Shown: positions 53,198-62,920, numbered from the stretch's first letter. The stretch: DNA of 64,000 bases from Polyangiaceae bacterium (GCA_947475525.1 CANJMI010000006.1:62001-126000); one strand, 5' to 3'. Notes: generated by a model from the sequence alone, not told the origin. Numbers and translations are program-made.

Positions 53198-53782
53198 TCA
53201 CCAAGTCGGTTCGGGCGGCGGCAAGCCCGGGATGGTGCCGAGCCCTTCTGTGCCGGTCCACCAGAGCTCGAGCCCAGGGACGATGCGGCCGGCTCCGAGA
53301 CCTTGCAGCCATGCCGAGACCACGGTCGGAAGTTCGGCGTCTGGCTTGGCGGTCATGAATCCACGCTTGCTCAGGAATATCCTGGCGACCATGTCTCCGG
53401 CTGGGCACAAAACGACCGCGAACGGGATCGCGTGGTCTTTTGCCTTGTCACCGATCTCACGGAGCAACCGCGTGCCGAGGCCGTATCTCCGAAGCGTGCC
53501 GTCGATCGCGAGGGCCTCAATCACGGCGATGCCCGGCGCTTGGTCGCGCCATGCCAGGTAGCCGGCTGGCTCGTAGTCGGCTTCGAGGACGCGTACGTCG
53601 TGGTCACGCATCATCACGACGAGGTCGGTGTCGGTGCGGGCAACGCACGCGCTGGCCGCTACGCCGGCTTGGGCGCGTTCGAATGCGATCTCGCCTTCGA
53701 TGCGGACGAGGTCCGCGAGTTGTGCTTCTTGGAGTCCTGTGACCCTGAGTTTGACCGGTGGTTCGCGTCGATTGTCGTTCAT
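53198..53782 (-). CDS. GNAT-family N-acetyltransferase
   Basis: 194 residues of the GNAT fold. Motif A for acetyl-CoA binding is visible in IDGTLRRYGLGTRLLREIGD (R/Q-x-x-G-x-G/A), preceded by a beta-strand AVIEALAI and followed by VLCPAGDMVARIFLSKRGFM, the usual motif B with a late Phe/Tyr. Substrate unknown. ATG 53782 has GAAGGG about 6 nt upstream. It converges with bamB. The N-terminal sequence MNDNRREPPVKLRVTGLQEA is longer than the minimal GNAT domain. Confidence 0.85.
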   Translation of the reverse strand: MNDNRREPPVKLRVTGLQEAQLADLVRIEGEIAFERAQAGVAASACVARTDTDLVVMMRDHDVRVLEADYEPAGYLAWRDQAPGIAVIEALAIDGTLRRYGLGTRLLREIGDKAKDHAIPFAVVLCPAGDMVARIFLSKRGFMTAKPDAELPTVVSAWLQGLGAGRIVPGLELWWTGTEGLGTIPGLPPPEPTW

Positions 53783-53852
53783 GGTGCCCTTCGGTTCGCC
53801 GGCTCCGGTGTCCTATCTCAGCTCGTTGCCAGGACCAAGCGGCGGCACTACG

Positions 53853-54080
53853 ATGCTCGGTGTGAAGCCCCCGGTCTCGATTGCTCTTGGCGTCATCGCA
53901 GCTTCACTCGCTCTCGGGATGTTTGCGGGGGGCTGTGCGGACACGTGCGCGGATTTGCAGAGGCTTTGCAATCGGTGCGTCGATCCAAATCAGAAGACCG
54001 CCTGTGAAGCGTTGGTCGACGCGGAGGTTGCGGACCGCTGCGAACAGGGTGTCGACGATTACACGAATGTCTGCAAGTAG
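53853..54080 (+). CDS. Small Cys-rich lipoprotein
   Basis: 75 residues, MLGVKPPVSIALGVIAASLA then FAGGC as the lipobox. The mature part is only about 45 residues with seven cysteines (ADTCADLQRLCNRC, KTACEALV, DRCEQGV, NVC). A compact disulfide-rich surface protein is likely. No similarity to known toxins or inhibitors was recognised. It lies 32 bp upstream of the pseudo-caspase gene on the same strand, so co-transcription is probable. The Cys spacing recalls the lipoprotein at 681. Confidence 0.7.
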   Translation: MLGVKPPVSIALGVIAASLALGMFAGGCADTCADLQRLCNRCVDPNQKTACEALVDAEVADRCEQGVDDYTNVCK

Positions 54081-54112
54081 CGCGGCGGGGCGTGCCATAC
54101 TCCGCGGCAACG

Positions 54113-57100
54113 ATGCGGCTCGGGATCATCGCCGCGGCAGCGGCCAGCGGCACCTCGGAACCTGCGCTCGGTGAGCGTGACGCCCAACTCCTCAGAGAGC
54201 GCCTGGGGCTCGAGGACATGGGGTTTATCGTCCACCTGCTCGAGCCTTCGAGCGACATGGCCGAGCAGCTCGACACGCTGCTCGCGGATTACGCGGGTCA
54301 AGTCGACGACATCTTGCTCTACGTCTCGGCCGTGGCGGTCACCCTCGAGGACGGCCAGTGTTTTTTCTGCCTCGATCTCGATAATCCCGATGTTGGCGAC
54401 GGCGTTCACGACGTCGCCCACGCGATAGCGCAACGCCGCGAGAGCCGCGCGCTGATCGTCATCGAGGCGCGCAGTGAGGCCACCGATGCTGCGTCCTTGC
54501 GCGCGGCGGCGACCGCCCTTCGCGACGCGATTGACCCTCCTCGCACGGGGATCGAGACCATCGTGTCGATTCGGTCGCTCGGTGCGCATGTCGAGCGCAT
54601 TCCGTCACGCTTCACCGTGGGCCTCCTCGAGGAGGTGGACTCGCGCGAGGGTTCGCTGCAGGCGAAACAGGCGTATGCGGCCGTCGTGCAGCATGCGGAT
54701 CTTGGTTCGTGGCCTCACGCCGAGTTGTACGCTTCCGGCACGCATTCGCTCGCGCTTCGCGACCCGGCGTTTCTCGTCCAACCCGCGGTGCGCCAGGGGG
54801 CTGCCGTTCACACCGCCTCAGCGCCAAACCCGCGTGACGGCGCGTCCCCCGCCGTGCCTCCCCCGCCGCCGGTGCGCAGCGCTCGGTCGGCTCGCGCCGT
54901 GCCTACGCCGGTGGCTGAGATGCCTCCCGAGGTGCCCGTCGCGGCGGCACCCGAACCGCCGCAATCGCCCGTCCCTCCCCCCGCGCTTGCTCCCGATCCG
55001 ACTCCGGCTGCGGGTGACTCCTCCGTCCTGCGTACGGCCGCGAAGGGCAAAGGAAAGAAAGGCGAGCCACGCCGCCCGCCGCCGCCGTCCGAGCGCGTCG
55101 ATGCGGCTACGGTCACGCTCTCCGAGAAGCGCAAGCCAGCGCCGCAGCAAGACCTGCAGCTGCCGAAGGTCGTCATTTCCGCGACGGCGGACGCGCGGCG
55201 CCGACCGACGCTGCGCAACGTCGAAGGCCAGGCAAGCGAACCGCCACCAGGCCGCTCACTCGAAGACGATTCGCCGCCCCGGCCTCAATCCGTGTCCGCT
55301 GACGCCCCGTCCGTGAGCGCTCCGCTCTCGAGCGCGGCCACCTCCCCCTCCGCAAGTTCTGAGGCCACCGCGTCATCGGCTCGTCTTCAAAAAAAGGCGA
55401 CCGAGTGGAGCGTGCAGGACCACATGGAAGCGGGCGACGAGTTCTTTGCGCAGAACGACCTCGAGGCGAGTCACGCGGAGTTTAAGAAAGCGCTCGGCAA
55501 GCTCGGAACGGCCACCACGCCCGCCCGCGCGGAGCTCTACGTACGCATCGGCAATGTCAATCGCCGGCAGGGGAACACGCGGCTCGCGCTCTCGAACTAC
55601 GAGAAGGCGCTTGGCATCGTTCCGCAGCTCTCTGGGGCGCATGCCGGCGTGCTTGATTTGCTCGTCGAGCAAGGAAATTGGCGAGCCGTTCAGAGCACCG
55701 AGGACAAACTGATCGCGAGCTTGCCAAGCGGCGACGAGGGGCGTTTGCTTCGCCTGCTCGAGTTCGGCGATCGCGCGGCGGCCTCTGACAGCGCAGACCA
55801 GGCTCGAACCCGGTTCGCACAAGCGCGTCACGAGTTCCCCACCGACGAACGACCCTTGCGAAGGCTCCTCGCGCTCTTCGAGAAGCAGAACGCAGTGCCT
55901 GAGCTTATCGAGGTGCGTCGCCGGATCGCCGACTTTATCGATGACCCCATCGCGCGCGCCCGGGACTATTACGAGCTTGCCCAGTTTTGCTTGGAGCCGG
56001 GCAACGACGAAGAAGAGGCCATTCGCCTTTACGAGCTTGCTCTCGATGACGATTCGAACCTGCTCGAAGCGCTCGCCGCGCTGGCGACCATCCTCGCGGA
56101 GAATCAAGAATGGGCCGAGCTCGAGCGCATCTACCGCAAGATGATCAACGCTTACGCGGGTCGTGACGAGGCGACGAGCCGCGCGGTCTTGGCGGAACTC
56201 TACCGCAAGCTTGCGCTGTTGTTCCGCGACCACCTCGAAGACTGCGAGCAAGCGAGGGCCGTACTGAACGACGATCTGAAGTTGCGCCCGGACGATTTGT
56301 CGGGACATCTCCTCGCCGCGGAGATTGCCGTCGAACTGGAGGATCCGGCGCAGGCCCTCGTCCATTTGCGCCGCTCGACGGAACTCGAGCCGCTTCGCAT
56401 CGAGACGTACCGGCAGCTCTACGAGCTTGGCGAGCGTTTCGAAGAACCCGAGACGGCGTTTCTCGCGGCTAGCGTCATTCACGCCCTCGGCGCGGCCCGT
56501 GAGGCTGAGATCGAAACGTTCGAATCGAGCCGCATCCACGGTGTCCCGGCGCACCGTCGCACCTTGCGCCGTGAAGCCTGGAGCTGGCTGCATGACAAGA
56601 AGCACGACACCGCGCTTGATCGCGTGATGCGTGCAATCTCGCCAGCCATCTTGCGCGCACGCGTGATTCAGCTGGAGGAGCGTGGCAAGCTCGCGCCGCT
56701 GCCCGAGCGCCAGGATGCGAAGACGAGCACCGCAAGCGTCGTGCGATCGATCGCGTGGGCCGCGCAGTACCTTGGCGTCGATGCTCCGGCGATCTACCTC
56801 GACGACAAACTCGATGCGCCGATCGCGGCTCGGTTCGCCAAGCACCAAGCACTGGTCGTCGGCAAAGCGGCGATGCGCGGACGGAGCGTGGCTGAACTCG
56901 CGTTTTTGGCCGGGCGCCACCTCGCCTTTCGGTTGCCCGAACACGAGCTCGTCGCCCACATGCAGACGATTGACGAGCTGACGGCGTGCTTCCTTGCGGG
57001 CATCAAGCTGACGTTAGGAGCTGCGCCGAGCGGCCCCCTCTCCGCGATCGTCGACGGCCTCGCGAAGGTGCTCGGGTCGCAGATCACGCCAGCGGAATTT

Positions 57101-57409
57101 GCGGAGCTCGAGACGGCGGTGAAAATTCTAACCGCACGGACGACCTCGCTCGATCTTGGCGCGTGGGTTGCGTCGGTTGAGCGCTGCGCCACACGAGCGG
57201 GCTTCGTTCTGTGCGGGGATCTCGCGTTGTCGATCAAACAAGTCGAGTCGGAGGGCGACAGCGGATTTTCGACAGCACGCGCTCGCATCGCCGATCTCTG
57301 TGCGTTTGCCGTCAGTGGGTCGCACATGAAGTTGCGGCAAGAACTCGGTTCGACCTTGATCGACGCGACCGACCGCCCTCGCCTCACGATGCCGCCTCCG
57401 GGCCTTTGA
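54113..57409 (+). CDS. Pseudo-caspase/TPR protein
   Basis: 1098 residues. Residues 1-170 follow the caspase (C14) fold: LGERDAQLLRERLGLEDMGF, DDILLYVSAVAV, ALIVIEARSEA. Where active caspases have YFSGHG with the catalytic His there is Y70-V-S-A-V74-A, and where they have DxCxSG there is E118-A-R120. So both catalytic residues are gone. A long Pro/Ala/Ser/Lys disordered region (about 235-440) follows, then TPR repeats to about residue 800 (FFAQNDLEASHAEFKKAL, ELYVRIGNVNRRQGNTRLAL, RLYELALDDDSNLLEALAAL). The C-terminal 300 residues form a helical domain with HEAT/armadillo-like pairs. The start ATG 54113 gives MRLGIIAAAAASG. Function unknown. Confidence 0.7.
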   Translation: MRLGIIAAAAASGTSEPALGERDAQLLRERLGLEDMGFIVHLLEPSSDMAEQLDTLLADYAGQVDDILLYVSAVAVTLEDGQCFFCLDLDNPDVGDGVHDVAHAIAQRRESRALIVIEARSEATDAASLRAAATALRDAIDPPRTGIETIVSIRSLGAHVERIPSRFTVGLLEEVDSREGSLQAKQAYAAVVQHADLGSWPHAELYASGTHSLALRDPAFLVQPAVRQGAAVHTASAPNPRDGASPAVPPPPPVRSARSARAVPTPVAEMPPEVPVAAAPEPPQSPVPPPALAPDPTPAAGDSSVLRTAAKGKGKKGEPRRPPPPSERVDAATVTLSEKRKPAPQQDLQLPKVVISATADARRRPTLRNVEGQASEPPPGRSLEDDSPPRPQSVSADAPSVSAPLSSAATSPSASSEATASSARLQKKATEWSVQDHMEAGDEFFAQNDLEASHAEFKKALGKLGTATTPARAELYVRIGNVNRRQGNTRLALSNYEKALGIVPQLSGAHAGVLDLLVEQGNWRAVQSTEDKLIASLPSGDEGRLLRLLEFGDRAAASDSADQARTRFAQARHEFPTDERPLRRLLALFEKQNAVPELIEVRRRIADFIDDPIARARDYYELAQFCLEPGNDEEEAIRLYELALDDDSNLLEALAALATILAENQEWAELERIYRKMINAYAGRDEATSRAVLAELYRKLALLFRDHLEDCEQARAVLNDDLKLRPDDLSGHLLAAEIAVELEDPAQALVHLRRSTELEPLRIETYRQLYELGERFEEPETAFLAASVIHALGAAREAEIETFESSRIHGVPAHRRTLRREAWSWLHDKKHDTALDRVMRAISPAILRARVIQLEERGKLAPLPERQDAKTSTASVVRSIAWAAQYLGVDAPAIYLDDKLDAPIAARFAKHQALVVGKAAMRGRSVAELAFLAGRHLAFRLPEHELVAHMQTIDELTACFLAGIKLTLGAAPSGPLSAIVDGLAKVLGSQITPAEFAELETAVKILTARTTSLDLGAWVASVERCATRAGFVLCGDLALSIKQVESEGDSGFSTARARIADLCAFAVSGSHMKLRQELGSTLIDATDRPRLTMPPPGL

Positions 57410-57445
57410 ACGCGCGCGGCGCCCATCATCGATGATGCGCGTCCC

Positions 57446-59578
57446 TCAACGTGGCCCGACGACGAACTCCACGAGGGCGCGTTCGTCCGTTTCGCGCCCA
57501 AGGAATTCGCGCAGCATCGCCCGCTCGTCACGTGCTCCGCTCCACACAAGCACGGCGCGGCGCCAGTCTTCGGCCACCCGCGCGGGGGCTACGCCGTCGC
57601 TCGCAAATCGGGTCCATGCGTCGCTCGCGAAGGCTTGCGACCACGCGTACGCGTAGTACGCCGCGTCGTAACCGACGAGGTGGCTGAAGCTCGACTGCGG
57701 GTGCGCACCTTCGACCGGTACGAACGGGTAATGCCGCTTTTGAACGTCGCGCAGGACCTGAGAGGTGTCGATAGGCGACGGAGTCGAGTGAAACGCGAGG
57801 TCGAGCTGGGCGAGAAAAATCTGGCGTTGCAGCCCGAGGGCGACTCCGAGGCGACGTGACGCGAGCAGCGCATCGACGAGGGCGCTGGGCGGAGCAAGTT
57901 TGGACTTTCGGTGACGCATGATGCGCTCCAGTACCGGTCGCGACCACGCCCACTCTTCGAAGAGCAGCGCGGGCGTTTCGACGAAGTCTCTTGCGGCGTT
58001 CGTTCCAGAGAACGAGGCGAGTTCGTGTGTGGCGAGGAGTTGCTGTAAAACGTGCCCGAATTCGTGAAAGTACATCACGACCTGTTCGTGCGCGACAGGT
58101 TGCCCAGGCCCGGGGAGGACCGCCACGAGCGCCACCATCGGTTGTTGCTGCATCCCGTCGCCACCCCGTCGCCCGCTCCTTACGCTGAACGTCGCGGGGT
58201 TCGGGTATTTGTTCGGCCGCGCGAATCGGTCGAGGAACAGTCGCCCAATCGGCGCTCCCTCTCGGATGACGTCGTAGCTCGCGACCGCGGGATCCCAGGT
58301 CGTGAGGGCGAGCTGTCGAAACGTCACGCCGTGGAGCCTCTCGGCGAGGGCGAAAAGCTCACGCGTGACAGCGTCGATGTCGAGGTAGTCCGCTACGAGC
58401 GCGGCATCGAAGCGATGCGCCTTGGTGCGAGTGCGCGGAAGCAAGTAGAGCCGCTCGGAGTCGAGCAACGGAGTGCCCGCGGCGCTCTTGTTTGCAAGCG
58501 TCGTTTGACTGGAGAGTTCGCCGAATTCACGCGCCACCGCGGGAGCAATCGCTTGCTCGAGTCGACCGAGGAACTCGCGAACACGCGCGCTGCTCCCCGC
58601 CATGCGCCCCGCGATCACGTAGTCGGACCAGCTCGAAAAACCGAGTAAAAGCGCCTTCTCGTGGCGCAGGGCGAGCAAGTGCTCGAGCCGCACGACGTTC
58701 GCTTCTCCGCCGCGATTCACGTACGATAGGTACACGCGACGCGCGGCCGTTCGATCGTGGCTGGTCGAGTAGAACGCGACGGCATCGGCCCCGTCGGCGG
58801 AGACTGCGACAAGCCCGTCTTGGCGCGGCGGATGTGCGCGGCGGAACAATTCACTTGTGCCGGCGAGGGACGCCGATGGAACTCGGACGATCGGCGCGGG
58901 GCTCGCGAGCGCTTCGATGTAGCTCTCGGCCGCTTCGGTCAGCGCGTCGTTTAGATTCCTCAGCCGAGCTTGGGCCTCGGGTGGCAGCGCAGCTCCGTTT
59001 CGTTCGAAGTCTCGCAGCACATGCCGAATGAAGCGTTGCCGCTCCTCGCTCACGGGCGTGTGTGTTGCGGCTTGGCGCGCGAGCACCCGGCCTACGCGGG
59101 CATCGAGGTAGCTCTCGGTCTCGAAGGCATCGGCCCGTCGCTCGCACTCGGCGGCCGCCGCCCGCATCGCCTCGTCCGGATGAACGACGCCAATCACATC
59201 GGCGTACTCGGCGGCGTTCGCGAGGGCGAGCCGGACCTCGTCGAATCGCCCAAACGTGTCGCTCCAGGCAACGCCCGCGGGCTCGCCTGCATCGAGGGCT
59301 GCGATGGCGTCGAGGCGGCGGCGCGCTTCGGCGAGCTGCGTCGTGCAATGGCGCGTGAGCCCGTCGACCGAGCCTGCAACGGCCACCGGATCGACGACCT
59401 CAAGGGGGAGAACGTCAACAGCGGCCTGCTGAAATGGCGGCGGCCCGCGTTGCGGAGACTGCCGCTCCGCGACCGAGGTCGTGCGGAGCGGAGCCAAATC
59501 CGCAAGCGGGCCGTGGCAGGCCGCGACGATGAAAACCGCCGCAGCCCAACTGACGCAACTGCGTGCGACGCGAATCAG
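57446..59578 (-). CDS. M3-family zinc metallopeptidase (oligoendopeptidase), probable lipoprotein with CTG start
   Basis: 710 residues. The active-site motif is MYFHEFGHVLQQLLATH (H505, E506, H509) with the second-shell TPALLFEEWAWS stretch; the long helical body fits the thimet/M3 oligopeptidase fold. An export signal (RSCVSWAAAVFIVAACHG) with a lipobox-like AAC lies at the very N-terminus. Upstream no ATG, GTG or TTG occurs in frame before an ATG at 59722 that would add 48 residues. CTG 59578 sits exactly where its last two bases overlap the TGA stop of the upstream gene (CTGA), in the same geometry as the ATGA and GTGA couplings elsewhere here. So CTG is the most likely start. Confidence 0.75.
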   Translation of the reverse strand: MIRVARSCVSWAAAVFIVAACHGPLADLAPLRTTSVAERQSPQRGPPPFQQAAVDVLPLEVVDPVAVAGSVDGLTRHCTTQLAEARRRLDAIAALDAGEPAGVAWSDTFGRFDEVRLALANAAEYADVIGVVHPDEAMRAAAAECERRADAFETESYLDARVGRVLARQAATHTPVSEERQRFIRHVLRDFERNGAALPPEAQARLRNLNDALTEAAESYIEALASPAPIVRVPSASLAGTSELFRRAHPPRQDGLVAVSADGADAVAFYSTSHDRTAARRVYLSYVNRGGEANVVRLEHLLALRHEKALLLGFSSWSDYVIAGRMAGSSARVREFLGRLEQAIAPAVAREFGELSSQTTLANKSAAGTPLLDSERLYLLPRTRTKAHRFDAALVADYLDIDAVTRELFALAERLHGVTFRQLALTTWDPAVASYDVIREGAPIGRLFLDRFARPNKYPNPATFSVRSGRRGGDGMQQQPMVALVAVLPGPGQPVAHEQVVMYFHEFGHVLQQLLATHELASFSGTNAARDFVETPALLFEEWAWSRPVLERIMRHRKSKLAPPSALVDALLASRRLGVALGLQRQIFLAQLDLAFHSTPSPIDTSQVLRDVQKRHYPFVPVEGAHPQSSFSHLVGYDAAYYAYAWSQAFASDAWTRFASDGVAPARVAEDWRRAVLVWSGARDERAMLREFLGRETDERALVEFVVGPR

Positions 59579-61092
59579 GGCGATTGGGTGGTTATGCCGC
59601 AGAGGTAGTGGCTGCTGGTCGCCCCACCCATGACCATCGTCGTCGAGCTTACCTTGAGGTAGTAGGTGCCCGTCTTCGCCTTGACGCCCGGCTTGCTCGC
59701 CGTGTCGCCGTCGTCGCTCCAAAAGATGTCCGCCGTAGGCTTCTCGGTCTCACTTTGGAGCACCATCTGGGCCGAGTCGAGGATCTCGACCTTGAAGTCG
59801 TTGACCCCGGAGCCCGCGCGGCGCGACGAGCACGCTACGCTAATTTTTTCGTTCACCGCCGCGTCGAACTTCCAGAAGTCGACGTCGCCCGCGGGGGCCG
59901 TTCCGCCGATGAAGCGGTTCGTGTACTTCGGATCGTTCATGTTGGCCTGAGCCATCATCGGCTCCGCGCCCGCGGACGTCAGGTTGCCGACGTTGTCGGT
60001 CTCTTGCGGGTTGAGCGTGTCGCTGCTGAAGGCCCTGAAGAAGTAGAAGTCGTTCGTGCCGAGGTCGGCACCGACCTTGCGGTTGATCTCGAAGAGGTAC
60101 GTCGTGGCCGGCAAAACCGGGATGCTGCTGAAACCGTAGCCGCCGCCGGCCTGGAGTTGCGCGGTGGCGTCGTTGAAGTCGAGCTGCGCTATCAGGGTCG
60201 TCGCGGTAGCGTTCCACACGTTGACGAGGCCGATGTTGCCGGTCGAGCCGTTGCCAAGCAAACCCGCAGGCTCGAAGTACATGCTGAGGCCGAGAGAAGC
60301 CTTCGGCGTCGTGAACTTGAAGGTGTCTTTGTCGGTTACCGGGTCGAGCACGCCGAACGGGAAGCCAGCGACCTGGCCGCTCTGAAGGACGTTGAGATTC
60401 GACATCGTCTGTGCCGTCATGACCGAATCGTTCGCCTCCTTGTCGAGCTCAGGACCCTTCAAGAGCGCGAGGTTTTCAGCATCGTAGGGGATGATGACGG
60501 CCGCGTACGCGAGCGACTCGTCGCCCTTTTTTGGCTCGACGTTCTTCCACGTCGAGAACTCTTGGACCTCGATGCAGTAGGTGCCGTCGGCCGGCACGCG
60601 GAAGTCGAACTTCGCGTTGGTGTCGACGCGCGGGAAGCTGTCGTCGACCTCGGCGATCGCCGTCTTGCCGTCGGCCGTGAAGAGCGTGATCACGGGATCG
60701 ATCACCGCGGCATCGCCGTCGGCGCCGCCTTCGGTTCCGATGCTGAACCAGTCACCCTTTTTGGCGGTAAACTTGAAGTAGTCTTTGTCCTCGGCGACCG
60801 CGAGCACGGCCGTGGCGGCGGAGTACTTCACGCCGCTCATCGAGTTCACGCCGACGACCAACTCGACCGCGTTCTCGCAGCCGGAGCTCTCATCGACAGA
60901 AGCCATGCCCGTCGAGCTTGAACTCATCGGACCGGCGACCGACGAGGTCGGACCGGGGCCGACCACGACGCTGGTGCTGCCCGTGCCGCCGGTTCCCCCG
61001 GCTCCATCGGTGCGCTCGATGTCCGAGCTGCAGCCATACGCCGCGAACAGAGTGGCAAGCCCGACGGAACCCAACAACTTGAAGCTTTGCAT
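59575..61092 (-). CDS. Lipoprotein with PPC (pre-peptidase C-terminal) domains
   Basis: 505 residues. A signal peptide ends in AAYGCSSD, a lipoprotein, followed by a Gly/Thr/Ser linker (GAGGTGGTGSTS). The mature body contains two or three PPC-type beta-sandwiches (KDYFKFTAKKGDWFSIGTEG, KDTFKFTTPKASLGLSMYFE, GDVDFWKFDAAVNEKISVAC), the folds seen attached to bacterial proteases. No protease domain of its own is present, but the next gene on the same transcript is an M3 peptidase. The start ATG 61092 is favoured because AGGGA lies 6 nt upstream; ATG 61098 is adjacent. Its stop overlaps the start of the peptidase. Confidence 0.8.
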   Translation of the reverse strand: MQSFKLLGSVGLATLFAAYGCSSDIERTDGAGGTGGTGSTSVVVGPGPTSSVAGPMSSSSTGMASVDESSGCENAVELVVGVNSMSGVKYSAATAVLAVAEDKDYFKFTAKKGDWFSIGTEGGADGDAAVIDPVITLFTADGKTAIAEVDDSFPRVDTNAKFDFRVPADGTYCIEVQEFSTWKNVEPKKGDESLAYAAVIIPYDAENLALLKGPELDKEANDSVMTAQTMSNLNVLQSGQVAGFPFGVLDPVTDKDTFKFTTPKASLGLSMYFEPAGLLGNGSTGNIGLVNVWNATATTLIAQLDFNDATAQLQAGGGYGFSSIPVLPATTYLFEINRKVGADLGTNDFYFFRAFSSDTLNPQETDNVGNLTSAGAEPMMAQANMNDPKYTNRFIGGTAPAGDVDFWKFDAAVNEKISVACSSRRAGSGVNDFKVEILDSAQMVLQSETEKPTADIFWSDDGDTASKPGVKAKTGTYYLKVSSTTMVMGGATSSHYLCGITTQSP

Positions 61093-61219
61093 AATCATTC
61101 CCTAACGACGAAAAGCACGGAGGATTAAAGGCGCACAGGCTCGCTCCTCGACGGCGCATGGAGCCCGGGCGATGTAGAGCATTCTTTATTGCGTTTTTGC
61201 TGCATGAGCAAGCCGAACG

Positions 61220-62920
61220 TCACCGCAAGCCGAACTTCGGCGGGTCCCCGCGAAGGCGCGGCGGCGGCAGTGGGGGCGTTGGGACGGGCTCGCGCTCACG
61301 GGCTGGCGCATCCTTCAGCATGTAGGGATGCGCGAACTGCGAGGTGCACGCAAAATACGGGTTTCGGTAGAATTCCCAGTGCAAGTACACCCGTCCGTCG
61401 GGCGACAGGATCACGTCGGGCGCTTTGCCATAAGGCGAGGCCTCTTCGATTGCGCGCAAGGCCGCGACCTCGAGTGCCGTGACCCCGCTCGGGCGCACGA
61501 TTCCGGCGTTGACAAGCTTGCCCGTCGCGCCATCCAAAATGATCTCGACGTGGGTGACGAGCTCGAGATTGGCGAGCCGAGGGTCGGGGCTCGCGTCGAG
61601 TGAAGCGAGAAATCCCTCCGCAAAAATCGGATGGATCCGGTTGTGCATGCTGTTGATGTACGAAGCAAACGGGACACGCGCCGCGTTGAGGCTCGTTTGG
61701 TTGCCTTCTTTCACCTGCGGTACGTAGTTCTCGATCGCGGCGCGGTACTTCTGGAAGTCGAGCCCTCGCATCGTGCCCCGGTGCTTATTCAGGCGTGTAT
61801 TCCGGGCAACTTCAGCCTCCGCGCGGAGTTGCTTCGCTCCGAGGGCATCCTGCAGTCCGTAGGCGTTGACGCTGAAGCGCGTCGGCAGGTGGCCTGGTAG
61901 AATCAACCCTTCGAGGGCGCCAAGGCCTTTGCGCCCACTTCGTAAAGCCCGCGCCTCGCCGCGCACGCGCCCGTCACCGCCATCGGGGTCGAGGCTGTAG
62001 GTGCCGCGCTCGCTCGATACCGCTTCGGGCATGCGCTCGCCCTGCCCGCCAAGGCTCGGGGCCTGCGCCTTTTCACTGGGCGTGGCGACGCGGCCGATGC
62101 GGCTCTCGGGGCTGAGTGGACTGCGCGCAGTCGGCGACGTTTCGTGGTCGGGGCCATGCTCGAGGCCCGGGTGCGGCGCGCCATCGCCTTTCGTTGCGAC
62201 CGAGTGACCACGCTCGTCCGTATCGGCGTTGCCCGGTTTTTGCTCGGGTCCCTCGTGGGGGCTTCCGCCGCCGGTCGGCTTCGGGGCGTTCTGGTCGTAC
62301 GAGCGGAGGGCGGCTTGGCGCTCCTCTTCGGTGGTGTTTGCGTTGTCCGCGATTCGACTCGCGTTGGGATTGTCCTGCTGATTTGGGTCGAGCGTCGGGT
62401 CGTTCTGTACCGCGATTCGCCCGTTCGGAAGGACGGGTGCGAGGGGCGGTGCGGGCGGCAGCGGCGCGGCTGGCGCCTCGAGCTTCGGGGGAGGCTTTGG
62501 CGCTTCGCCCGGCGGCGTTGGGGGGGCGGCCTTTTTTTCCGGCTCGGGCTCGGGCTTGGGTGGCGCTGGCACCTCCGCTGCTTTCGGCTCGGCCGTCGGT
62601 TGGGCCGTGGGGACGGGCAGCGGACCCGGTTCTACCTCGGACGGTGAGGAGGCTTCATCGGGTACGCCGGGACTCGCTTCGGTTGGAGGCAGCGGCGGCG
62701 CCTCGTCGAGAATCTCAATCTCGCTCGGTCCGCTCGAGCCGTCGACGGACGCTGCAACTTGCGAGCGCACGCCGCGCGAAAACCGCAGGATCGAGGCCCG
62801 TTCGGCCACGTTGACCGCCATCTCGGATGCACCCGTCCCGCCGCCAAGATGCAGCATCGCTGCTGCGGGCAGCCACAGCAGGATCGGAATATGGGCTTCT
62901 CGAAGCTTGCTGCGCGACAT
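61220..62920 (-). CDS. TonB-family energy transducer-like protein
   Basis: 566 residues. An N-terminal membrane helix (HIPILLWLPAAAMLHLGGGT) precedes a very long Pro/Glu/Ala-rich periplasmic linker (about 60-250), a Gly/His-rich part, and a helical stretch (LRAEAEVARNTRLNKHRGTM). The C-terminal region (about 455-530) looks like a TonB-C domain: THVEIILDGATGKLVNAGIV, RPSGVTALEVAALRAIEEAS, SPDGRVYLHWEFYRNP. TonB proteins couple the proton motive force to outer-membrane transport together with ExbB/ExbD. ExbB/ExbD are not in the window. Terminal Pro-rich tail after the domain is unusual. Confidence 0.78.
   Translation of the reverse strand: MSRSKLREAHIPILLWLPAAAMLHLGGGTGASEMAVNVAERASILRFSRGVRSQVAASVDGSSGPSEIEILDEAPPLPPTEASPGVPDEASSPSEVEPGPLPVPTAQPTAEPKAAEVPAPPKPEPEPEKKAAPPTPPGEAPKPPPKLEAPAAPLPPAPPLAPVLPNGRIAVQNDPTLDPNQQDNPNASRIADNANTTEEERQAALRSYDQNAPKPTGGGSPHEGPEQKPGNADTDERGHSVATKGDGAPHPGLEHGPDHETSPTARSPLSPESRIGRVATPSEKAQAPSLGGQGERMPEAVSSERGTYSLDPDGGDGRVRGEARALRSGRKGLGALEGLILPGHLPTRFSVNAYGLQDALGAKQLRAEAEVARNTRLNKHRGTMRGLDFQKYRAAIENYVPQVKEGNQTSLNAARVPFASYINSMHNRIHPIFAEGFLASLDASPDPRLANLELVTHVEIILDGATGKLVNAGIVRPSGVTALEVAALRAIEEASPYGKAPDVILSPDGRVYLHWEFYRNPYFACTSQFAHPYMLKDAPAREREPVPTPPLPPPRLRGDPPKFGLR

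Noticed and set aside
55373-56959. 528-codon open frame opposite the TPR region
   Set aside because: Antisense to a regular TPR array; residue composition is that of a shadow frame.
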